Source: Acidobacteriota bacterium (lineage in GTDB: Bacteria; Acidobacteriota; Blastocatellia; Pyrinomonadales; Pyrinomonadaceae). Taken from it: a DNA stretch of 13,969 bases. The translations under genes and the position numbers were made by a program. Below the pieces are notes generated by a model, which was given only the letters and a program-made list of their open reading frames with translations, ran no database searches and was not told the origin of the DNA. Of this stretch, positions 8,644 through 13,969 are shown piece after piece (within the stretch, counting starts at the first letter, position 1; every line of letters begins with the position of its first letter). The stretch is from contig JACCVS010000050.1 in the NCBI GenBank assembly GCA_013698055.1, positions 1-13,969 of the forward strand. Direction: 5' to 3'.

Positions 8644-9126
8644 ATGGCAGACACTCCCATAGTAATGCGTGAGCAGCAGTACCACAAGATCAAGGCTGTG
8701 CTGGCAAAGCTGCGTCTTGACTCTTCGGCTCGTGTAGCATTTCTGGTTGATAAAGATGGCCAGCAAATCGCCGTGCATGGCGATGTGAGTAATCTTGACA
8801 CAACGAGCCTGGCGTCGCTCGCAGCCGGGAATGTCGCCGCCACGAGTGGGATGGCTCAACTAATCGGCGAGAAAGAGTTTCCCACGCTCTCGCATGAAGG
8901 CGAGCACGAAAGCATTTACATCTCCGTTATCGGGCGAATTCTGCTGGTGGTCGTCTTTGACGAGCGTTCGAGCCTCGGCCTCGTCAAACTCCGCGTCAAG
9001 CAGGCTTCAAGCGAGATGGCGGCGATTTTCGACGAAATCGTCCGGGAATCCAGCAAGAAAGAGACAAACGCGAGCTCGCTTTTCGCAGAGATTACGGATG
9101 AAGATATAGACAGTCTATTCAATTAA
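8644..9126 (+). CDS. mglB: MglB-like roadblock/LC7 protein, GTPase-activating partner of MglA
   Basis: 160 residues from ATG 8644 (MADTPIVMREQQYHKIK). The 51-base extension to a TTG at 8593 translates to an unlikely basic leader and is not used. A single roadblock/LC7 alpha-beta domain fills residues 10-130: LAKLRLDSSARVAFLVDKDGQ, a long central helix region (LASLAAGNVAATSGMAQLIG), FPTLSHEGEHESIYISVIG and the strand ILLVVVFDERSSLGLVKLRV. An acidic tail (FAEITDEDIDSLFN) follows. MglB homodimers act as GAP for MglA in Myxococcus and Thermus, and the adjacent mglA on the same strand makes that assignment firm. The ribosome-binding site is weak (purine-rich AAAGAAAG upstream). The intergenic gap to mglA is 109 bases, long for such a pair. 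Confidence 0.87.
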   Translation: MADTPIVMREQQYHKIKAVLAKLRLDSSARVAFLVDKDGQQIAVHGDVSNLDTTSLASLAAGNVAATSGMAQLIGEKEFPTLSHEGEHESIYISVIGRILLVVVFDERSSLGLVKLRVKQASSEMAAIFDEIVRESSKKETNASSLFAEITDEDIDSLFN

Positions 9127-9235
9127 TAAGGAAAAAGGTAAAAAGCAAAAGTCAGGATAGGCCATCGCCTGAAATTCATAATATAATAGCTGTCTTACTT
9201 TTACCTTTTCACCTTTACCTTTTGCCTTCTTTGCT
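9127..9235. repeat. Heptad-phased inverted-repeat element A (AAGGTAA/TACCTTT words)
   Basis: The left arm is four exact-phase 7-base units at 9128-9155 (AAGGAAA, AAGGTAA, AAAGCAA, AAGTCAG). The right arm is five units at 9195-9229 (TTACTTT, TACCTTT, TCACCTT, TACCTTT, TGCCTTC). The longest perfect pairing is 11 bp, 9133-9143 with 9199-9209, in a longer imperfect stem. The element starts one base after the mglB stop and its pyrimidine-rich arm runs to the mglA ATG, leaving mglA without a Shine-Dalgarno. The loop has a small TCAGG...CCTGA hairpin (9152-9172) and a perfect TATAAT. Confidence 0.8.
9182..9187 (+). promoter_or_regulatory. Perfect -10 box (TATAAT) in the loop of element A, possible mglA promoter
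   Basis: TATAAT at 9182-9187, 49 bases before the mglA ATG. No recognisable -35 lies 16-18 bases upstream (AGGCCA or nearby). If active, the transcript would begin near the right arm and carry a pyrimidine-rich leader with no ribosome-binding site, freeing mglA from mglB dosage. Confidence 0.3.
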
Positions 9236-9820
9236 ATGACGTTCATTAACTACGCTTCGCGCGAGATCAACTGCAAGATCGTTTACTACGGCCCCGGACT
9301 GTGCGGCAAGACGACGAATTTGCAATACATCTTCGATTCCACCGCTCCCGCCTCGAAGGGAAAGCTCATCAGCCTTGCGACCGAGACCGACCGCACGCTC
9401 TTTTTCGACTTCATGCCTTTGGAACTGGGCACTGTGCGCGGCTTCAAGACGCGCTTTCACCTGTACACTGTGCCGGGGCAGGTCTTTTATGACGCTTCAC
9501 GTAAGTTGATTTTGAAAGGTGTGGACGGCGTGGTCTTCGTCGCCGACTCGCAGGAGGAGCGGATGGACGCCAACATCGAATCCTTATATAACCTACAGGA
9601 GAATCTGGAGACGCAAGGGTATGACCTGATGAATCTCCCTTACGTTTTGCAACTCAACAAGCGCGATCTTCCCAACGTCGTCCCTGTCCCGGACATCACG
9701 GCGGAGCTGCAACGCAAGAATGAACCCGCCATCGAAGCCGTCGCAGCCACGGGCGTCGGCGTTTTCGACACGCTCAAGTCAGTGGCCAAGCAGGTCTTGA
9801 CGGAATTACGAAAGAGCTGA
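9236..9820 (+). CDS. mglA: MglA-like small Ras-family GTPase (cell polarity)
   Basis: 194 residues, the family length. The start MTFINYASREINCKIVYYGP matches the Myxococcus MglA N-terminus almost residue for residue. The P-loop GPGLCGKTT is at 19-27. The PM3 motif reads TVPGQ at 78-82, with Thr78 replacing the usual Asp, the MglA-family signature, and Gln82. Arg53 in TDRTLFFDF is the intrinsic arginine finger described for MglA. NKRD at 141-144 gives guanine specificity. MglA-GTP marks a cell pole and recruits motility or envelope machinery; MglB, encoded just upstream, stimulates hydrolysis. All GTPase residues are intact, so it should be active. No Shine-Dalgarno is visible, because repeat element A abuts the ATG. 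It is convergent with the acetyltransferase gene across element B. Confidence 0.95.
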   Translation: MTFINYASREINCKIVYYGPGLCGKTTNLQYIFDSTAPASKGKLISLATETDRTLFFDFMPLELGTVRGFKTRFHLYTVPGQVFYDASRKLILKGVDGVVFVADSQEERMDANIESLYNLQENLETQGYDLMNLPYVLQLNKRDLPNVVPVPDITAELQRKNEPAIEAVAATGVGVFDTLKSVAKQVLTELRKS

Positions 9821-9825
9821 CAAAG

Positions 9826-9908
9826 CAAGAGTCCAAAGTCTAAAGTCCAATGCCCAAAGTCAAACTCTCCTGACTTTGGGCATTGGACTTTTAGACTTTG
9901 GACTCTTG
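9826..9908. repeat. Heptad-phased inverted-repeat element B, near-perfect 37-bp fold-back
   Basis: The left arm 9826-9862 and right arm 9871-9908 are reverse complements over 37 bp with one extra T in the right arm at 9892, around an eight-base loop. Each arm is five 7-base units. From the outside the left units are AGAGTCC, AAAGTCT, AAAGTCC, AATGCCC, AAAGTCA, and the right arm mirrors each variant in order. It fills the convergent gap between the mglA stop and the acetyltransferase stop, leaving five and two bases. It could act as a bidirectional terminator or RNA 3'-end barrier, though neither strand has a proper U-tract. Confidence 0.93.
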
Positions 9909-9910
9909 TT

Positions 9911-10468
9911 TCAAAGCGGCTTGATCATCAGCAACCCGTCGCCGCCGTTTGAGTAGTAGCGCGGGAGGCGTTGTGTCACGGTGTAACCGAGATTCTGGTA
10001 GAGCTTTTGCGCGCCGATGTTGATCGAGCGGACTTCGAGACGAACGATTCGCACGTCGCGGCGGCGAAAGCCGTCTTCGGCTTTTTGCATCAAGCGATGA
10101 GCAAGCCCGCGCCGGCGATGCTCGGGCGCAACGCCGACGGTCGTGACGTGTCCCGTGTGGTCAGGCTCGACCAGTCCGATGATGAAGCCGACCATCTGGC
10201 CGCCATGTGTCACCGCGCGGTAGGAAACCGACTCGGGAGCCGTCAGCAAATACTCGAAGGTGTCGCGGCTGTAGGCTTCGCCGTCAACAAAGCACCGCTG
10301 GTCAAGCCGCCAGCACTCGTCCAACTGCGTGACAGTCAGAGGCCGCACGTCGTAGCGTACTTCGATAATCGAAGACGGAGCCGCCAGCGAATCGTACTCA
10401 ACAATCGGTTCAGCAGATTCCTCGCTTTGCGACCACCAGCGGGAACGAATTTTCTTCAGGACAGCCAT
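9911..10468 (-). CDS. GNAT-family N-acetyltransferase, RimI-like
   Basis: 185 residues. After about 38 poorly conserved residues, the GNAT fold runs from YDVRPLTVTQLDECWRLDQ. Acetyl-CoA-binding motif A is HVTTVGVAPEHRRRGLAHRLM (about 107-127) with the pyrophosphate loop R-R-G-L-A (119-123). Motif B is NIGAQKLYQNLGY with the Tyr that serves as general acid in RimI-type enzymes (157). The VRPLT, VDGEAYSRDTF and LEVRSINIGAQKLY pattern is typical of RimI/Naa10-like enzymes that acetylate protein N-termini or ribosomal S18. The substrate cannot be fixed from sequence, so I give no symbol. It is not beside tsaB or tsaD, the usual rimI neighbours. The start at 10468 has no Shine-Dalgarno; element C lies immediately upstream. 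Confidence 0.85.
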   Translation of the reverse strand: MAVLKKIRSRWWSQSEESAEPIVEYDSLAAPSSIIEVRYDVRPLTVTQLDECWRLDQRCFVDGEAYSRDTFEYLLTAPESVSYRAVTHGGQMVGFIIGLVEPDHTGHVTTVGVAPEHRRRGLAHRLMQKAEDGFRRRDVRIVRLEVRSINIGAQKLYQNLGYTVTQRLPRYYSNGGDGLLMIKPL

Positions 10469-10476
10469 GATAAAAC

Positions 10477-10551
10477 AGTGATAAGTGATAAGTGATGGGT
10501 GATAGGAGATAGGCTGTTACTTATTACCTATCACCCATCACTTATCACTAG
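10477..10551. repeat. Heptad-phased inverted-repeat element C (AGTGATA words)
   Basis: Left arm units at 10477-10511 are AGTGATA, AGTGATA, AGTGATG, GGTGATA, GGAGATA. Right arm units at 10517-10551 are TTACTTA, TTACCTA, TCACCCA, TCACTTA, TCACTAG. A perfect 23-bp pairing joins 10484-10506 and 10527-10549 with a 20-base loop. The right arm overlaps the queA stop codon (10548-10550) by two bases, and the left arm stops eight bases before the rimI-like ATG. It therefore occupies the whole spacer between queA and the acetyltransferase gene. Confidence 0.93.
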
Positions 10552-11585
10552 ATTATTAACATGCAATCGCCGTAACTGTAAAAGCGATAGTGCGCTTTGA
10601 CCGCGTGAGCGTAAGCCGCGAGTACGAGGTCGCGTCCGGCGAAGGTGGCGACGAGAACCAGGAGCGACGAGCGCGGCAGGTGAAAGTTCGTCAGCAGCGC
10701 ATTGACGACGCGAAACCTGTAGCCCGGCGTGATTGTCAATTGCGCCAATGATGCGCCCGCCTTAACACGTCCCTCCTCGTCCGCGGCAGATTCTAAAGCG
10801 CGCGTTGTCGTTGTGCCGATGCTGATGATGCGCCTGCCCTGAGAACGTGCCTCGTTGATGGTTTCAGCCACCGCCTCGCTTATCTCATACTGCTCCGCCG
10901 CAACCGCGTGCTCGCTCAAGTCTTCAACACGCACTGGCTCAAACGTGCCGTAGCCGACGTGGAGCGTAATCTCAACTATTTCAGCGCCGCGTGCCGCGAG
11001 TTCTTCCATAACGTGTGGTGTAAAGTGCAATCCGGCAGTCGGCGCGGCAATCGCTCCGCGCGCACGCGCATACACGGTTTGATAACGCTCTCGATCCTCG
11101 TCAAAACTTTCTCCCTCGCGCTTGATGTAAGGTGGCAGAGGCGTCTGGCCAAGTTCTTCAATTGCGCTTCCAAGCGAAGTGTCACACTCAAAGCGGACGG
11201 TGCGTCGTCCGTCTTCCAGCACATCAACAACCTGCGCGCGCAATCTTCCATCGCCGAAAGAGATGCGCGCGTCCTTCTGCAACCTTCGCGCTGGCCGCGC
11301 CAGAGTTTCCCAGATGAATGGCTCTAGCTCGCGTACCAGAAAAAGCTCGACGCGCCCGCCTGTTGGCTCACGCCTGCCCACGAGACGCGCGGGGAAGACC
11401 CGCGTATTGTTAATGACCACAACATCGCCTGCCCGGATGTATGAAGGGAGTTCTGCGAATTGACTGTCCTCCCATTCTCCCCTCTGTCTGTCAATCAACA
11501 GCATTCGCGCCCCATCGCGCTCAGCTAAGGGATGCTGTGCGATGAGTTCTTCCGGCAACTCGTAATCAAAATCGGAGAGGAGCAT
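10548..11585 (-). CDS. queA: S-adenosylmethionine:tRNA ribosyltransferase-isomerase
   Basis: 345 residues from ATG 11585, the expected QueA length. It transfers and isomerises the ribosyl part of SAM onto 7-aminomethyl-7-deazaguanine in tRNA to give epoxyqueuosine. Conserved blocks are SDFDYELPEELIAQHP at the N-terminus, NNTRVFPARLVGRR (59-72), QTPLPPYIKR, AIAAPTAGLHFTPHV, HVGYGTFEPVR, ISIGTTTTRALES, LLTNFHLPRSSLLVLVATFAG and the C-terminal YRFYSYGDCMLI (usually GDAMLI). The frame stays open 30 codons further to an ATG at 11675, but that extension (with HPSSLIPHPL) is only the translation of repeat element D and is not conserved in QueA. No Shine-Dalgarno precedes ATG 11585. The tgt partner is not in the window. 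Confidence 0.96.
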   Translation of the reverse strand: MLLSDFDYELPEELIAQHPLAERDGARMLLIDRQRGEWEDSQFAELPSYIRAGDVVVINNTRVFPARLVGRREPTGGRVELFLVRELEPFIWETLARPARRLQKDARISFGDGRLRAQVVDVLEDGRRTVRFECDTSLGSAIEELGQTPLPPYIKREGESFDEDRERYQTVYARARGAIAAPTAGLHFTPHVMEELAARGAEIVEITLHVGYGTFEPVRVEDLSEHAVAAEQYEISEAVAETINEARSQGRRIISIGTTTTRALESAADEEGRVKAGASLAQLTITPGYRFRVVNALLTNFHLPRSSLLVLVATFAGRDLVLAAYAHAVKAHYRFYSYGDCMLII

Positions 11586-11592
11586 AACAAAT

Positions 11593-11694
11593 AAGGGATG
11601 AGGGATGAGGGATGAGGGATGAAAGGGGTTTGAATGAACCACACTGAATCCTTGATTCAGCGGCTTTTCATTCATCCCTCATCCCTCATCCCTT
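11593..11694. repeat. Heptad-phased inverted-repeat element D (GGGATGA words)
   Basis: Four identical GGGATGA units at 11595-11622 face three TCATCCC units at 11672-11692. The perfect stem is 23 bp (11593-11615 with 11672-11694). The central part carries a separate 7-bp hairpin, CTGAATC/GATTCAG (11644-11660), with a three-base loop. The right arm ends two bases before the yihY stop codon and the left arm begins seven bases upstream of the true queA start. This is the least diverged of the arrays. Confidence 0.93.
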
Positions 11695-11696
11695 CG

Positions 11697-12632
11697 TTAC
11701 GGCATTGGCGCGATGGCGGCATCAGCGGCTGAGGGTTCGATTGGCTCTGCCGGGTGCTCGTGGTGAAAGACAGCCGTTAATTGTGCACCGTAAAGCAAAA
11801 TCAGGCTCGACACATAGCCCCAGGTCAGCACGGCGACGACCGCCCCGACCGAGCCGTAAATCTGATCGTAATGAAAGTAGTGCAGACTCCATGCGAAGAT
11901 GTACTTCGCAGCTTCCCACAGCAGACCGCCGATGATCGCTCCCGGAACAGTGTCGCGCAAACTGACGCTCGCGTTCGGCATAAAGCGATAAACGAGCATC
12001 AAGAGAATGACGGTGATAACAATACTGACGAGTACAAAGATAACCTGCCAGAACACACTGCCGAATGTGGCGACCCACGCCCAGCGTTCGAGTTGTCGCG
12101 GCGAGAGTCTTCCGGCGAACGTTTGCACAGTGACGAGAAGAGACGTGACCAGCACGGAGACTGTCAGCAGGAGTCCGACAATGCCGATCATCCCGAGCGT
12201 CAGAGCGCGCCCGTGCAGAAACGCACGCGAGGTCGTATTCCAGATTCGATTGAGAGCGCGTTCGGCAACAGCGAAGACCCAAGAGCCTGCCCACAACATG
12301 ACGAAAATGCAGGTAATGATGACGCCCGTCCCCAGATCGGAAAGCGAGCGAATCGTCGAATCCAGAAATTCTCCCGAACCCGGATAAGCCTGCGCGACGC
12401 GACGCAGCATCTCATCGAGCATTACCGTTCCGGCGGCCAGCCGCTTGCCGATGGCGAGCAGCATGATGAGACCGGGAAACAGAGCCAGCAGGCCGAAGTA
12501 GCTCATCGCGGCTGCCGATGTAAAAAGATCGTTGTCGTGAAATTGGTGGAAGGCATTGCCGAGCATCGTCAGCCACGGCGCTTTATTTCTGACGCCGAAG
12601 GACGCACGTGAAAAAGATGATTGACGACGCAT
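11697..12632 (-). CDS. YihY/BrkB (UPF0761) family inner-membrane protein
   Basis: 311 residues with six predicted membrane segments, at about 40-62, 102-124, 144-170, 190-215, 230-248 and 260-286. Family signatures include AAMSYFGLLALFPGLIMLLA in the first segment, AERALNRIWN after the second, YRFMPNASVSLRDTVPGAIIGGLLWEAAKYIF, and YGSVGAVVAVLTWGYVSSLILLYGAQL in the last. The tail is short, acidic and Ala/Pro-rich, as is common in the family. The biochemical role of the family is not settled; it was once misnamed as RNase BN and some members are linked to serum resistance. The ATG at 12632 has no Shine-Dalgarno; element E lies just upstream. It is transcribed toward queA across element D. Confidence 0.92.
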   Translation of the reverse strand: MRRQSSFSRASFGVRNKAPWLTMLGNAFHQFHDNDLFTSAAAMSYFGLLALFPGLIMLLAIGKRLAAGTVMLDEMLRRVAQAYPGSGEFLDSTIRSLSDLGTGVIITCIFVMLWAGSWVFAVAERALNRIWNTTSRAFLHGRALTLGMIGIVGLLLTVSVLVTSLLVTVQTFAGRLSPRQLERWAWVATFGSVFWQVIFVLVSIVITVILLMLVYRFMPNASVSLRDTVPGAIIGGLLWEAAKYIFAWSLHYFHYDQIYGSVGAVVAVLTWGYVSSLILLYGAQLTAVFHHEHPAEPIEPSAADAAIAPMP

Positions 12633-12640
12633 AGGGTAAT

Positions 12641-12741
12641 GCAGAATTCAGGAGTCAGAATCCAGAAGCCAGAATGAAAAGCTGAGACCGCTTTTGTTCT
12701 TATTCTGACTTCTGACTCCTGAATTCTGGATTCTGTCTTTC
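12641..12741. repeat. Heptad-phased inverted-repeat element E (TCAGAAT words), extends into a coding end
   Basis: Left units at 12641-12675 are GCAGAAT, TCAGGAG, TCAGAAT, CCAGAAG, CCAGAAT. Right units at 12700-12741 are TTATTCT, GACTTCT, GACTCCT, GAATTCT, GGATTCT, GTCTTTC. A perfect 19-bp pairing joins 12642-12660 with 12710-12728. The right arm lies inside the 3' end of the downstream - strand gene and supplies its stop codon (TTA at 12700-12702 on the + strand). The left arm begins eight bases after the yihY start codon boundary. Confidence 0.9.
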
Positions 12742-13969
12742 CAATATTGCTCGCGCCGCCGCAATCGTGGCGAAGGCTTGGGGCACGTCCCCGTCCAGGG
12801 CGCGTGCCTCTGCGAGAGCTTTGTCAAAATCCAGATGGGCCATTGTCGCAAAAATTCCGTCCAAACGAAATATCTCCGCCTCAACGATGAATTGCTCCGC
12901 CGCTTCACTCTCCGAGCTATCGTCTGCGTTTAAGTCAAACGAAGCGTTGTCTCCAGTGAAGTCCTCGACCGCGTTTGCCGCCTTAACGAATTCGCGGAGC
13001 AACGTCCACGCGCGCGGCGCATCGAGGCTGGAGGCGACCATGACCACAACACCGTATGCGGCGACGCGCTCCGGCTTCCCCGGCGCGGTGCGCGCGGCCT
13101 GAGTCTCGGCCTCATTGATAAGGTCTGCAACGCTTTGAGAGGTGCGAGAATCTTTCTTTCGTGCCGCAATGAGCGCGGTCTGAGCGAAGCCCCATGCTTT
13201 AGCGAACGGCGGCACATCGGCTTCGCGCAGGAACTTTGCGATGCTCTCGAAGTCATCCTCTTTCTGATCTTCGTAAGCGTGCAGGATGTCTTTGATCTGG
13301 TGAACCTGAATAAAAGAGAGAGCGCTTTTTCGGCGTCCACCATCTTCTATCTCTGCTGCGGCGCGGCGTGCGCGATCCCAGTACCTGTTGCGGACAGCCG
13401 CCCTGACCAACAAGAGCGCGATGCTTTCGCGAGCGGCGGAGTCGGGGGCATGTGCCAGTTCATCGGCCAGCGAGCGAAGCGGGTCAGCGTATCCTCTGGG
13501 CGCTGGGCCGCTGGCGTTGAACTGTGAGGTGACCTGTTCGCGGCGTCCCGCTTCGATTTCATTGAAGAGTTCGCTGTGGCGTGCGCGCAAAGTCGGAGCA
13601 TGGACAGCATAAGGCGCTGAAGAATTCTCAAAGAAGGGAAGCAGCCGCCCCGTAGCGTAAAAAAGCGACATCAACTCCTGCATTGTGAGCGCATCTCGCG
13701 AAGTGGCCGGCCTTGAGAGCACGGACGCCGCCAGATTGTAGAAAGCCGCCGCTGTGTTTTGAGGGAATGTTGGCTGCGGGGTAGAGCGCATTCCAGAGTC
13801 GGTCAATGTAAATTGCACTGAGCCGAATTCATCAATGACAACCATCAAGTTTGGCGAGATGATGGGCGATGAAAGCAGCAGCACGGCGTTAGCATCTGTT
13901 CGAGGATCAGCAGCGGCGCGCTCCAAAAGTCGCAGGTAGAGCGCATCGGCGTCGCCAGCATTTTGCTTG
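12700..13969 (-). CDS. Unrecognised mostly helical protein, 5'-truncated by the window edge
   Basis: At least 422 residues; the frame is open to the window edge, so the start is outside. I do not recognise a family with certainty. The visible N-terminal part contains ADALYLRLLERAAADPR and SSPIISPNLMVVIDEFGSVQF, then a long, mainly alpha-helical, Ala/Glu/Arg-rich region with repeated helix pairs (SIALLLVRAAVRNRYWDRAR, AWTLLREFVKAANAVEDF, FATMAHLDFDKALAEARAL). That pattern suggests a helical-repeat scaffold. No catalytic motif, metal site or membrane segment is evident, and any signal peptide would be beyond the edge. The last 12 residues (RQNPEFRSQKSE) are encoded by repeat element E, so the native C-terminus probably ended earlier and was replaced or extended. 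The gene is on the same strand as yihY, queA and the acetyltransferase. Confidence 0.8.
   Translation of the reverse strand, partial: KQNAGDADALYLRLLERAAADPRTDANAVLLLSSPIISPNLMVVIDEFGSVQFTLTDSGMRSTPQPTFPQNTAAAFYNLAASVLSRPATSRDALTMQELMSLFYATGRLLPFFENSSAPYAVHAPTLRARHSELFNEIEAGRREQVTSQFNASGPAPRGYADPLRSLADELAHAPDSAARESIALLLVRAAVRNRYWDRARRAAAEIEDGGRRKSALSFIQVHQIKDILHAYEDQKEDDFESIAKFLREADVPPFAKAWGFAQTALIAARKKDSRTSQSVADLINEAETQAARTAPGKPERVAAYGVVVMVASSLDAPRAWTLLREFVKAANAVEDFTGDNASFDLNADDSSESEAAEQFIVEAEIFRLDGIFATMAHLDFDKALAEARALDGDVPQAFATIAAARAILERQNPEFRSQKSE

Noticed and set aside
9127..12741. CRISPR array
   Set aside because: Units are 7 bases, tandem without spacers, and locus-specific; there are no 23-40-base repeats or cas genes.
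9127..12741. Insertion sequences or classical MITEs
   Set aside because: No transposase, no target-site duplications seen, and the elements do not share sequence with each other, only architecture.

Overview
The window reads as bacterial chromosome, housekeeping rather than mobile. The gene set is rpoD, glmS, glmU, a YvcK/GlmR-type gene, an mglB-mglA polarity pair, rimI-like, queA, yihY, and poorly characterised TPR and helical proteins. I infer Acidobacteriota (probably a Blastocatellia-like lineage) from this mix and from the style of the intergenic repeats; no rRNA or lineage marker proves it. There is no transposase, phage gene, CRISPR array, tRNA or rRNA.

Layout. Bases 1-2557 (+ strand) hold a MarR-family regulator behind a palindromic operator candidate, a start-less remnant of a small exported protein, and the principal sigma factor rpoD, ended by a hairpin terminator. 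Bases 2639-8265 (- strand) hold, in transcription order, a TPR protein with a histone-H1-like basic tail, yvcK/glmR, glmU and glmS. The last three form a UDP-GlcNAc supply and sensing cluster: GlmS makes GlcN-6-P, GlmU finishes UDP-GlcNAc, and YvcK/GlmR is known in Bacillus to bind UDP-sugars and act on GlmS. A perfect 18-bp hairpin lies in the glmS leader. Bases 8266-8643 are a divergent non-coding spacer. Bases 8644-9820 (+ strand) hold mglB (roadblock) and mglA (small Ras-like GTPase). Bases 9911-13969 (- strand) hold, in transcription order, an unrecognised protein cut by the window edge, yihY, queA and a rimI-like acetyltransferase.

The most striking signal is non-coding. Each of the five consecutive intergenic gaps from 9127 to about 12741 is filled almost wall to wall by a different inverted-repeat element. 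Each arm is a run of degenerate 7-base words in strict 7-base phase, and each gap has its own vocabulary (AAGGTAA-, AAAGTCC-, AGTGATA-, GGGATGA- and TCAGAAT-like). A sixth heptad array forms the rpoD terminator. In the best case the order of divergent words in one arm is mirrored exactly in the other, implying inverted copying of an already diverged array. The elements reach stop and start codons, leave four downstream genes without a visible Shine-Dalgarno, and supply the last 12 residues of one protein. This family of heptad-phased fold-back elements is the best candidate here for something undescribed.
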